Assembly (NCBI RefSeq): GCF_018531195.1
Contig: NZ_JAHDYS010000002.1
Coordinates: 248,001 to 312,000, forward strand
From: Pelotalea chapellei
GTDB lineage: Bacteria > Desulfobacterota > Desulfuromonadia > Geobacterales > Pseudopelobacteraceae
Direction: 5' to 3'
Length of the DNA stretch: 64,000 nt
Shown: one piece after another, positions 18,568 through 27,246 of the stretch
Numbering within the stretch: position 1 is the stretch's first letter
How the letters are laid out: every line of letters starts with the position of its first letter
Made by a program: the position numbers and the translations under genes
Notes under the pieces: model-generated
Told to the model about the DNA's origin: nothing
What the model saw: only the letters and a program-made list of their open reading frames with translations
Databases searched by the model: none

Positions 18568-19349
18568 AATTTACCACCATTAGAAATACCCTGTGGCCGG
18601 AAGACGAACACACCTTCAAAATCGCGGTGGCCGGGAGGGGGAGGAAATTTTTCACTTGCAATGTCAATGGCCCGCAGGGCAGCCAATTCAAAGGAGCGAT
18701 CACCGCTACTCTGTTCAATCTTCTTACGGGAGATGCGTCCATCCGCCCCAATGACCAGCCGTATCAGCACTTCCGGCTGCTTGCTTGTGTAACTGATTGT
18801 CTCACGGAAGGCATCTTTAAGGCGGGATTGTATGTATGCTGAATAACTGCTGCCCGCCTCATTGCCGCTTGCACCGGGCATTCCGGACCGACCGCTCCCT
18901 GAAGTGGTCATTTTGCGACGAATGCGCTCAAGGGCTGCTTCCTGCTGTTGGGATTCCGCCTTGCCGGCCAGTTTTGCCATTCGTTCCGCAAATTCATCAG
19001 GTTCAGCGGGAGTCGATGTTTTTTCGTGAGATTTTACCGCAGGGAGTTGTTTTGTAGTGCGGGTAGATTTTTGAGGGGGGGCAGGCACAGCCATATTTTC
19101 GGGTACGGCGGGCCGGGGGGGCGGAGTCGGGGCTTCGTTATCGTTTCCTTTCTGAGTCGGACTTCCAGAGCGGGGAGCAGCAACCGGCAGGTTGACAACA
19201 TCAACGTAGTAGGCTTCCTGAATAGTCATTTGAAAAGGAAACAGTTTCGTCCACCAGATCATCAACAATAAAACCGCGAGATGCAGGATGATTGAAACTA
19301 TGAAAAAAATACTGAAATTCGTGTTAGATGCGGGATAACGGGTGGTCAT
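18564..19349 (-). CDS. tolA: TolA/TonB-family energy transducer
   Basis: 261 residues with one membrane helix near residues 12-32, a Pro/Lys-rich central region, and a C-terminal TonB-like domain (SAYIQSRLKDAFRETISY through VLIRLVIGADGRI to EGVFVFRP). The position between tolR and tolB makes it the TolA equivalent, spanning the periplasm to link the TolQR motor to TolB-Pal. It shares one base with the tolR stop and four bases with the tolB start. The central region is short compared with E. coli TolA. Confidence 0.85.
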   Translation of the reverse strand: MTTRYPASNTNFSIFFIVSIILHLAVLLLMIWWTKLFPFQMTIQEAYYVDVVNLPVAAPRSGSPTQKGNDNEAPTPPPRPAVPENMAVPAPPQKSTRTTKQLPAVKSHEKTSTPAEPDEFAERMAKLAGKAESQQQEAALERIRRKMTTSGSGRSGMPGASGNEAGSSYSAYIQSRLKDAFRETISYTSKQPEVLIRLVIGADGRISRKKIEQSSGDRSFELAALRAIDIASEKFPPPPGHRDFEGVFVFRPQGISNGGKL

Positions 19350-19762
19350 TATTTCTGTGCCGGTTCCGTCACCATGCCGAGCCGTTCAATGCCCGCACCC
19401 TTAATGTCTGCCATGGTCTTGACCACTTCTCCGTAGGGTACTCCTGCATCTGCTTTCAGGAAAATTTCTTTTTTGCTGCGTGATGCAAACAGAGTTGTCA
19501 GTCTCTCCCGCAGATCACCGGCAGGAACTTCATCTTTGTTAATATAAATTTTGCCGTTTTTATCCACAGAAACGACCACCGTTTCTTCAGCCGGGGTCAT
19601 CGCCTTGGTATCAGCTTTGGGAAGATTGACCTGTACTCCCTGCTGCATCATGGGAGCCGTTACCATGAAAATAACCAGCAGTACCAGCATGACATCCACC
19701 AGTGGAGTCACGTTGATTTCTGCCATTATGCCCCTGTTGTCGTTGCGTCCGCCCATGGCCAT
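19349..19762 (-). CDS. tolR: TolR/ExbD-family biopolymer transport protein
   Basis: 137 residues. Near the N-terminus, INVTPLVDVMLVLLVIFMV is the single membrane helix with the conserved aspartate used in proton flow. The periplasmic domain follows. With TolQ it forms the proton-driven motor of the Tol-Pal system, which helps outer membrane constriction at division. The gene starts one base after the tolQ stop and its own stop shares a base with the tolA start. Confidence 0.93.
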   Translation of the reverse strand: MAMGGRNDNRGIMAEINVTPLVDVMLVLLVIFMVTAPMMQQGVQVNLPKADTKAMTPAEETVVVSVDKNGKIYINKDEVPAGDLRERLTTLFASRSKKEIFLKADAGVPYGEVVKTMADIKGAGIERLGMVTEPAQK

Positions 19763-19763
19763 A

Positions 19764-20435
<672 letters not shown>

Positions 20436-20540
20436 AAAAGAACCTCCTGGTAAAATGATTGTATCAAACGTAGACCTGGGAAGAGGTCTCGTCAAGTCCA
20501 ACTTTATAAATTTCCGTCACGGTTGGCAGACGGCAGCTGC

Positions 20541-21317
20541 TTAGTACAGCTCGGGTCTGCGGTCGCCAAAGCAGGGAATCCGGGCACGCCAGTCATACAT
20601 TTCCTGCATATCCAGTGTTTCCGTTATCTCGCATTCTTCTTCGCCTGCCTCAGCAATCAGCTCACCCTTGGAGTCAATGATCATGCTCATGCCGAAAAAA
20701 TCAAGTTTGCCGATCGTACCACAGGCGTTGCAGGCGACAACGTAGAGCTGGTTTTCAATGGCCCGCGCACGCAGCAGGGTACGCCAGTGCTCCTGCCGTG
20801 GTTTGGGCCATTGTGCAGGAACACAAATAATTTGAGCTCCTTCCAGCGCCAAGCGGCGTGAAAGCTCCGGGAAACGCAGGTCGTAACAGATGATGACCCC
20901 TATCTTGCCGAGACTTGTCTCCGCCAGAAGCCATTGGTCACCCCCGGAAAAAGCTTTGTCTTCCCCTAGAAGGGAGAAGAGGTGCATCTTGCGGTAGATG
21001 CCGGTCAGCTTGCCGTTGTCGATCACATGGATCGTGTTGAAGACCTTGTCTCCATTTGGTTCCGGCATGCTGCCGACGATGACCAGCTTCAGTTCCTGCG
21101 ACAGAGCCAGCAGCTCTTCCACAATATCCGATGTTCGCAGGGCCAGTTCATTTAGATTTCTGTAAGAGAATCCGCTGGACCACATCTCTGGCAATACGGC
21201 CAGTTGCGCTCCCTGAGCGGCAACGCGCCCCAGCGCCTCACGTACGTAGGTCAGATTTGCATCCACATCTCCCTGCTTGACGTTGAACTGGATTGCTGCG
21301 GCTGTGATGGTTTCCAT
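20541..21317 (-). CDS. Carbon-nitrogen hydrolase (nitrilase superfamily)
   Basis: 258 residues. The catalytic triad of the superfamily is visible: Glu44 in VLPEMW, Lys110 in YRKMH and Cys144 in IICYDLRFPE. The length and the YDLRFPE motif fit the omega-amidase/YafV-like branch, which hydrolyses amides such as alpha-ketoglutaramate, but the substrate is not certain. It lies upstream of tolQ on the same strand with about 100 bp between them. A repeated inverted-repeat hairpin separates it from ftsK. Confidence 0.88.
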   Translation of the reverse strand: METITAAAIQFNVKQGDVDANLTYVREALGRVAAQGAQLAVLPEMWSSGFSYRNLNELALRTSDIVEELLALSQELKLVIVGSMPEPNGDKVFNTIHVIDNGKLTGIYRKMHLFSLLGEDKAFSGGDQWLLAETSLGKIGVIICYDLRFPELSRRLALEGAQIICVPAQWPKPRQEHWRTLLRARAIENQLYVVACNACGTIGKLDFFGMSMIIDSKGELIAEAGEEECEITETLDMQEMYDWRARIPCFGDRRPELY

Positions 21318-21333
21318 TTCGAATACCTCTGTT

Positions 21334-21386
21334 GAGGTTGAGGTTGAGATTTAGGGTCGAGCTTAACCTCAACCTTAACCTCAACC
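21334..21386. repeat. Hairpin built from GAGGTT 6-mers
   Basis: Two tandem GAGGTT units (21334-21345) face AACCTCAACC units (21365-21386). The whole forms an imperfect long hairpin between the ftsK start and the nitrilase region. It could act as a weak terminator or be a simple-sequence repeat. Confidence 0.5.
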
Positions 21387-21397
21387 TGAATTTTGCC

Positions 21398-23758
21398 TTA
21401 TCTCGTTAACTGCGAGTTAAGATAGGCATGAATGATATCCATATAGATTTCGCGCGGCTTGCTGGTGCCGTCGCTGGGAGCGATCATCCCTTCATGCTCC
21501 ATCATTTCAACGATGCGTGCCGCACGGTTGTAGCCGATGCGCAGGCGGCGCTGGACCATGGAAATACTGGCCTGTTTGGTGTCTGCCACCAGACGAAGGG
21601 CATCTTCCCAGCGTTCGTCCTGTTCTTCATCCATGCCGTCGCTGCCTTTTTCGTCGCTATCCTTCATTTCCATGATGGATTTTTCATAGACCGGCTTGCC
21701 CTGTTTCCGGAGAAAGTCCACCACCCGCTGGACCTCCGCATCGGAGACATAGGAGCCGTGCAGGCGCTGGATGAGCGACGTGCCGGGGGGCACATAGAGC
21801 ATGTCGCCGTTGCCGAGCAGCGCCTCTGCTCCGTTTCCATCCAGAATGGTACGGGAATCAACCTTCGATGAAACCTTGAAGGCGATGCGCGAGGGGAGGT
21901 TGGCCTTGATCAGACCGGTGATGACATCGACCGAAGGGCGCTGAGTAGCCAGGATCAGGTGAATTCCCGAGGCGCGTGCCTTCTGGGCTAGGCGGGCGAT
22001 GTGTTCTTCAACCTCGCGTCCGGCCACCATCATCAGGTCGGCCAGCTCATCCACGATCACCACGATATAAGGGAGATGGCTGTGTTCCAGTTCTTCAACA
22101 TCATTTTCTACAAAACAGAGCGGGTTGCTGGCAACTCCGCCTTCTTCTTCGAGAATTTCTTCCAGCTCTTCGATGATCTCTTCATCCGGAGTGGCCAGTA
22201 ATTCTGCACGCTCCAGCTCTTCCCCCGCCAGTTTTTTGTTGTAAGAGTCGATGCTGCGGACTCCCTTGTCCGAGAGCAGTTTATAACGGCGCTCCATCTC
22301 ATTGACCGCCCATTTCAGCGCCAGTGAAGCCTTTTTGGGCTCTGTCACCACCGGTAACAGCAGGTGGGGAATGCCTTCATACATGGAGAATTCCAGCATC
22401 TTGGGGTCAACCATGATCATACGCACGTCTTTGGGTGTGGCTGTGTAGAGCAGCGACAAAATCATGGTATTGATCGAGACTGACTTGCCCATGCCGGTGG
22501 CGCCTGCCACCAGCAGGTGGGGAGCGCGTGCCAGGTCGGCGATTACAGGGTTGCCGGCGATGTCTTTGCCCAAAGCCATCGGCAGCTTCAGCTTGTTCTG
22601 ATGAAAGGTTTCGCAGTTGAAAATTTCGCTCATATAGACCATATCGCGGTCGCGGTTAGGGACCTCGATACCGACAACCCCCTTGCCGGGAATGGGAGCA
22701 ACAATGCGGATTGACATGGCCTGGAGCGCCATGGTCAGGTCATCCGCCAGCCCTGCAATCTTGCTGATCTTGATGCCTGGTGCCGGGGAATATTCATACA
22801 TCGTGATAACCGGCCCGGGACAGATTTCGACCACTTCACCGTCAATGCCGTAATCTTTCAGCTTTTTCTCAAGCAGGCGGGCGTTCATGTTCAAGGCATC
22901 CCGATCAAGGATGCGCTCGCTGGCCGGTGGATTGTCCAGTAGGGAAAATGGTGGGGTTTTGAACTCGCCATCCGCTTTGAGAAACTCGAAAGCTTCCTGC
23001 ACCGGAGCGGTTTTCTGTGCCTCTTTTTTCTTTTCTTTGTCGTTTTTCAATATATTGGGTCGGGCAGGAGCGGGAGTCGCTGGCTTGATGATCGGACCGG
23101 AAACGATTGCCGGAGCCGGCATGCCTTCCTGCTTTGCTTTTTCGCGCTGGTTTTCCTGGCGCTCATGTTCGCGCCGTTTCTGCCAGGCGGCCCACTTGTT
23201 TTTCAGGGTTTCCAGCCACCATCCCGCATATAGCACAAAGGAAAACTTTGAAAGGATCATGACCGAAGCCGCCAGGAGCGGCAGCAGCAGGAGCAGGGCG
23301 CCACTCGTGCCGACTCCTGCTTTCAGAAGCCGGACAATCAGCATGCCGATGTTCCCGCCGGTGGGGATCTGGTGACCGAATATGGTGGTCTTGTCGATAA
23401 ACAGTGCAAACAGTGCCGAAAGGGATAAGACCATCCCGAAAAAAGCGAGCAGTTTGTAGGAACGCAGCCGGATTTCCTTGAAGCGGAACAGGGTGTAGGC
23501 CATGTACAAGAGGGCCAGCGGGATAAGATAGGAAGCCATGCCGAAGGAAACGGGAGACATGAAGAAGAGATCCGCAACCTGGGCACCGAGGGAACCGCCC
23601 AGGTTATGGATAACCTTTTCATTTGAATAGCTGTTCCAGGATACATCAGTTGCGCTGTAAGTAAAAAATGAAAGCAGGATAAAGGTGCCGAGTGCGGCCA
23701 ACCCCATACCTTGCATTTCCTTGGTGAGTTTTTCTTTTTTGGCTTCTTCCATGCTCAT
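21398..23758 (-). CDS. ftsK: DNA translocase FtsK
   Basis: 786 residues, typical of the shorter FtsK/SpoIIIE form. Four membrane helices occupy roughly the first 170 residues, then a Lys/Pro-rich linker, then the motor with Walker A GATGMGKSVS and Walker B region IVVIVDELADLMM. The C-terminal gamma winged-helix (ISMVQRRLRIGYNRAARIVE) reads KOPS/SRS sites. It pumps DNA through the division septum and activates XerCD at dif. The gene appears to be its own unit with no clear partner. Confidence 0.96.
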   Translation of the reverse strand: MSMEEAKKEKLTKEMQGMGLAALGTFILLSFFTYSATDVSWNSYSNEKVIHNLGGSLGAQVADLFFMSPVSFGMASYLIPLALLYMAYTLFRFKEIRLRSYKLLAFFGMVLSLSALFALFIDKTTIFGHQIPTGGNIGMLIVRLLKAGVGTSGALLLLLPLLAASVMILSKFSFVLYAGWWLETLKNKWAAWQKRREHERQENQREKAKQEGMPAPAIVSGPIIKPATPAPARPNILKNDKEKKKEAQKTAPVQEAFEFLKADGEFKTPPFSLLDNPPASERILDRDALNMNARLLEKKLKDYGIDGEVVEICPGPVITMYEYSPAPGIKISKIAGLADDLTMALQAMSIRIVAPIPGKGVVGIEVPNRDRDMVYMSEIFNCETFHQNKLKLPMALGKDIAGNPVIADLARAPHLLVAGATGMGKSVSINTMILSLLYTATPKDVRMIMVDPKMLEFSMYEGIPHLLLPVVTEPKKASLALKWAVNEMERRYKLLSDKGVRSIDSYNKKLAGEELERAELLATPDEEIIEELEEILEEEGGVASNPLCFVENDVEELEHSHLPYIVVIVDELADLMMVAGREVEEHIARLAQKARASGIHLILATQRPSVDVITGLIKANLPSRIAFKVSSKVDSRTILDGNGAEALLGNGDMLYVPPGTSLIQRLHGSYVSDAEVQRVVDFLRKQGKPVYEKSIMEMKDSDEKGSDGMDEEQDERWEDALRLVADTKQASISMVQRRLRIGYNRAARIVEMMEHEGMIAPSDGTSKPREIYMDIIHAYLNSQLTR

Positions 23759-23893
23759 TGTGATCGTGCTTCCTTGGGGGGCTGGATAAACGCAGTCATA
23801 CTACCTGCAATGGGAGGGGAGAGGCAAAAGAAAAATAGCGATGTCAGTATGGGGAGTGCGCCGTGTTTTGACAGCAAGATGCCCATTTCGCCT

Positions 23894-24328
23894 TTACTTT
23901 TCCATAACCCGCACTTCATCACCCGGGCCTGTTGTGCCGCCGATGATGACTTTGGCGAAAATGCCTTCCTTGGGCATCACGCAGTCTCCGGCCTGATAGT
24001 AGATGGCACAGCGGGTATGACATTCTTTTCCGATCTGGGTTATTTCCAGCAGTGTCGGGCCTACCTGGAGGCGTGTACCGATGGGGAGCGTGACCAACTC
24101 GATTCCGTTCGTGGTGATGTTTTCAGCAAAATCGCCAGCAGTAACATCAAGCCCCAGTTTGCGCATCTTGTCGATACTTTCCGAAGCCAGCAGACTCACC
24201 TGGCGGTGCCATTCGCCGGCATGGGCATCACCGACGATGCCATGGTTCTCGCGCAGTTCCACCTTCTCCACCGGGGTTTTGCGTTCCCCTTTTTTTTCAC
24301 TGATGCAAACCGCGATGACCTGGGCCAT
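23894..24328 (-). CDS. MOSC-domain protein
   Basis: 144 residues, a stand-alone MOSC domain. The pattern HQVSL-like region (WHRQVSLLASESID), AGDFAENITTNGI, and ECHTRCAIYYQAGDCVMPKEGIFAKV matches small MOSC proteins found with molybdopterin genes. MOSC domains handle sulfur or the molybdenum cofactor; the conserved cysteines here suggest sulfur transfer, as inference. The gene starts three bases after the moaA stop, so the two are co-transcribed. Confidence 0.88.
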   Translation of the reverse strand: MAQVIAVCISEKKGERKTPVEKVELRENHGIVGDAHAGEWHRQVSLLASESIDKMRKLGLDVTAGDFAENITTNGIELVTLPIGTRLQVGPTLLEITQIGKECHTRCAIYYQAGDCVMPKEGIFAKVIIGGTTGPGDEVRVMEK

Positions 24329-24331
24329 TAC

Positions 24332-25312
24332 TTATCCTCCTACCTGGGACATTGTGAAATTTTTGTGTTTGTAACCGTCTTGTGAAATGCCGTGTTTTTC
24401 CGGCTTGTCTATAATAAGGGTGCGCAAAATACTGGCAAGTCCGTCTCGATCGGGGGGACGCAGGTAGGGCATCAGGTCCGTTGCGGCATCACTGAAAAGG
24501 CACCCTTTGGCCTGGCCGGTGGAGGTGACCCGGATGCGATTGCACTCTACGCAGAAATGACCTGAAACAGCAGTAATGATGCCGATGCTGCCGCGGGCGC
24601 CGGGAATGCGAAAATCCTTGGATGGCCCGGCAATGGGTCCCTTGTCCACCTGTTTCAGTGTGTGGCGGGTACTGATGCGCTGCAAGATTTCATCTCCGGA
24701 AATGCAGTAGCGCTGCCATTCTTCATCTTTGACAGCAGGCATATACTCTATGAAGCGCACCGTATTGCCGCGAGAAAGGGTGAGATCTGCAAAATCGAGA
24801 ATTTCACCATCGTTGATGCCGCGCATGATGACTACATTTATCTTTGGAGGAGGAAAGCCAGCCTGCTCTGCGGCATCCAGCCCGTGCAGGACTTTGTTCA
24901 GGTCTCCCCCCCGGGTGACAGCAGCGAAGGTTTCACTGTTCAGTGAATCAAGGCTGACATTGAGGCGCTGTACACCTGCCTGGTGGAGTGGCAGTGCCAT
25001 GTCGGGCAGCCTCAGGCCATTGGTGGTAAGAACCAGGTGACGCAGGCCGTCGATCCGGGCCAGACGCTCAAGAAAAGGGATAGTTCCCGATCTGACCAGC
25101 GGTTCTCCTCCGGTGATCCGCATCTTTTCAATTCCCAATTCAACCGCAGTCTCGGCAATCAGCTGCAGTTCCTCGTAACTGAGAATTGCATCATGACCCT
25201 TGCTGACAATCCCTTCCTGGGGCATGCAGTAAAAGCAGCGCATATTGCAGCGGTCGGTCACGGATAACCGTAGATAGTTGATGGTTCTTCCTAGCTTGTC
25301 AGTAATTTTCAT
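24332..25312 (-). CDS. moaA: GTP 3',8-cyclase MoaA
   Basis: 326 residues. The radical-SAM cluster motif CNMRCFYC near residue 22 and the C-terminal cluster CVECNRIRVTSTGQAKGC bind two [4Fe-4S] groups. MoaA starts molybdenum cofactor synthesis by rearranging GTP to 3',8-cyclo-GTP. MRITGGEPLVR, the SAM-contact motif, is also present. It lies between mobB upstream and a MOSC gene downstream, all on the same strand, making a small cofactor operon. Confidence 0.97.
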   Translation of the reverse strand: MKITDKLGRTINYLRLSVTDRCNMRCFYCMPQEGIVSKGHDAILSYEELQLIAETAVELGIEKMRITGGEPLVRSGTIPFLERLARIDGLRHLVLTTNGLRLPDMALPLHQAGVQRLNVSLDSLNSETFAAVTRGGDLNKVLHGLDAAEQAGFPPPKINVVIMRGINDGEILDFADLTLSRGNTVRFIEYMPAVKDEEWQRYCISGDEILQRISTRHTLKQVDKGPIAGPSKDFRIPGARGSIGIITAVSGHFCVECNRIRVTSTGQAKGCLFSDAATDLMPYLRPPDRDGLASILRTLIIDKPEKHGISQDGYKHKNFTMSQVGG

Positions 25313-25336
25313 GGTTATGTCTCGTTGTGAAGCGGA

Positions 25337-25849
25337 TCAAATCTGCTTCCGGATAATCTGCTTTTCCACGAAATCGGCTACCGCTGCAGGATTGTTCAGA
25401 TCAAGCACCGGCACATCCAGCTCCAGTGGCTCATCACTGGCCACTGCAATGAGGCTTGGATCATGCTCCTCTCCACGGCAGAGCAGGGTGGGGCTTCGCT
25501 CAGCCCGGTGCACTTCAATCTTGGGTAAACCGCTTTTTTTGAGCCCTTCCGTGAGTATCAAATCCACATCACTGAAATAGGTGCTGATTAATTCTTCAAT
25601 GGGGGGTGAAGCGGAATGCTGCTTTACGAGGGCAAGTTTTTCAGGTGACGAGATCAGCATGGTGTCTGCTCCCGCCTTGGTCAGGCGGTGGCTGTCCTTG
25701 CCGGGATGGTCGATTTCAAATTGGTGCGCGTCGTGTTTGATGGCTCCGATCCGGTAGCCGCGCTGTTTTAACTCTGCAATCACCTGCTCCAGCAGGGTGG
25801 TTTTGCCGGTGCCGGACTTGGCGACAAATGAAACTGCTTTACCGATCAT
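25337..25849 (-). CDS. mobB: Molybdopterin-guanine dinucleotide biosynthesis protein MobB
   Basis: 170 residues from the ATG at 25849, which follows GGAGAATCC; the longer open frame upstream has no support. The P-loop SGTGKTTLLEQVI is near residue 12. KHDAHQFEIDHPGKDS and the DLILTEGLKKSGLPKIEVHR motif complete the MobB signature. MobB is a GTPase that assists attachment of GMP to molybdopterin. It is first in the mobB-moaA-MOSC run. Confidence 0.93.
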   Translation of the reverse strand: MIGKAVSFVAKSGTGKTTLLEQVIAELKQRGYRIGAIKHDAHQFEIDHPGKDSHRLTKAGADTMLISSPEKLALVKQHSASPPIEELISTYFSDVDLILTEGLKKSGLPKIEVHRAERSPTLLCRGEEHDPSLIAVASDEPLELDVPVLDLNNPAAVADFVEKQIIRKQI

Positions 25850-25974
25850 GGATTCTCCGTGAATTGTATGTTTTAAGGATGTTAGCTCAAAGAGCATTGT
25901 CGGCGCAAAACAAATGCACATTTTCTTGATCTCGGTCATGCCCGGGCCGGCAGATTTTAGGCATAGTCATAACC

Positions 25975-26319
25975 ATGGAAACGCTGACCAGGAACCAGAA
26001 AAAAGATATCAGATTAATCGCTAAATTTGTGGAAGTATACTGTGCCGGAAAACACGCAGCCGCCGAGCGCTCAAACTTCATGCTGCCGGAAGGACTTGGA
26101 GAGCGCGCACTTTGCCCGGAATGTACCGAGTTCATGAAGTACGCAGTCACCAAGCGCATCAAATGTCCCCTGGAAGCGGAGAAGCCCAGTTGCAAGCATT
26201 GTCGCATTCATTGCTATGCAGCACCTCAGCGTCAAAAGGTGCGGGAAATCATGGCTTGGTCCGGCCGCAGACTGATGATGCGCGGAAGACTTGATTATAT
26301 CTGGCATTACTTTTTTTAA
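25975..26319 (+). CDS. YgbA-like (nitrous oxide-stimulated promoter) family protein
   Basis: 114 residues with conserved cysteines in CPECTEFMKYA and CKHCRIHCY, matching the YgbA_NO family (Pfam PF11756) named for genes induced by nitrogen oxides. The cysteines suggest metal or Fe-S binding. The role is unknown; in other bacteria the gene responds to nitrosative stress through NsrR-type control. The call is by motif memory. It diverges from mobB. Confidence 0.75.
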   Translation: METLTRNQKKDIRLIAKFVEVYCAGKHAAAERSNFMLPEGLGERALCPECTEFMKYAVTKRIKCPLEAEKPSCKHCRIHCYAAPQRQKVREIMAWSGRRLMMRGRLDYIWHYFF

Positions 26320-26368
26320 GCTGAATCACAATAAAGCGGGAAAAATATAAGAATTAAAAGGAGCCACC

Positions 26369-27109
26369 ATGTTGAGAAAGATCGTAAAAATAGACCAGGA
26401 AAAATGTGACGGATGCGCGTTGTGTGTTCCCTCGTGTGCAGAGGGTGCCATCACCATTGTTAACGGCAAGGCTGTTCTGGCTGCCGAAAATCTCTGTGAT
26501 GGCCTGGGCGCCTGCCTTGGTGAATGTCCCCAGGACGCTATTACCGTGGAGGAACGCGAGGCGGATGAATTTGATGAAATCGCGGTTGAAAAGCATTTGG
26601 CTGCTCAGGGGAAACCGGCTTCGGTCCATCAGCATGCTGCGCCTGCAGTGCACCATCACGCCGGTGGGGGTTGTCCCGGATCCCGCGCCATGAGTTTCAC
26701 ACGACCTCCTGAAACTGCACCCGCGCCGGGCGGCAGTCGACAGAGCCAACTGGCCCAGTGGCCGGTGCAATTGCACCTGGTGCCGGTTACCGCCCCATAC
26801 TTCCAGGGTGCTGATCTGCTGATTACCGCTGATTGTGTTCCGGTGGCCTATGCTGGCTATCACGAAGATTTTCTGAAGGGCAAGGCGGTGGTGATGGGGT
26901 GTCCAAAGCTGGATGACAATAACTTTTATCAACAGAAGCTGACAGAGATCTTCTCCAAATCAGATATCAAAAGCGTGACCGTACTGAAGATGGAAGTCCC
27001 CTGCTGCGGCGGCATAGCCGTTGCGGCACGCCAGGCCCTGGCTGCAAGTGGTAAAGAGATTCCTTACAAAGAGGTGACCATAAGTATTCAGGGAGAAGTA
27101 AAGGGATAA
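26369..27109 (+). CDS. 4Fe-4S ferredoxin-domain protein
   Basis: 246 residues. Residues 10-60 hold a two-cluster ferredoxin-like domain: CDGCALCVPSC, then a second set CDGLGACLGECP, which has wider spacing in its first pair. A His-rich linker (HHHAGGGCP) follows. The C-terminal domain has CPKLDD and CCGG motifs and is shared by a family of iron-sulfur proteins in anaerobes. It probably carries electrons in the cytoplasm; the partner is unknown. AAAGGAG precedes the ATG and a strong terminator follows. Confidence 0.8.
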   Translation: MLRKIVKIDQEKCDGCALCVPSCAEGAITIVNGKAVLAAENLCDGLGACLGECPQDAITVEEREADEFDEIAVEKHLAAQGKPASVHQHAAPAVHHHAGGGCPGSRAMSFTRPPETAPAPGGSRQSQLAQWPVQLHLVPVTAPYFQGADLLITADCVPVAYAGYHEDFLKGKAVVMGCPKLDDNNFYQQKLTEIFSKSDIKSVTVLKMEVPCCGGIAVAARQALAASGKEIPYKEVTISIQGEVKG

Positions 27110-27153
27110 TTGGTCCTGCAAAAAAGTATCGCGGGCAGAGAAATATAAACTGG

Positions 27154-27194
27154 ACAACACCCCGTCACTGATGTGAGCCGGGGTGTTGTTGTTT
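27154..27194 (+). terminator. Intrinsic terminator after the ferredoxin gene
   Basis: ACAACACCCCG pairs with CGGGGTGTTGT over 11 bp, followed by a T-rich tail. It lies between the ferredoxin gene and the convergent histidine kinase gene and could act in both directions. Confidence 0.8.
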
Positions 27195-27246
27195 CAGCAG
27201 GCTGTTGAAAATCTACTGCGGACTCATGACGGTTTTACACAACCTG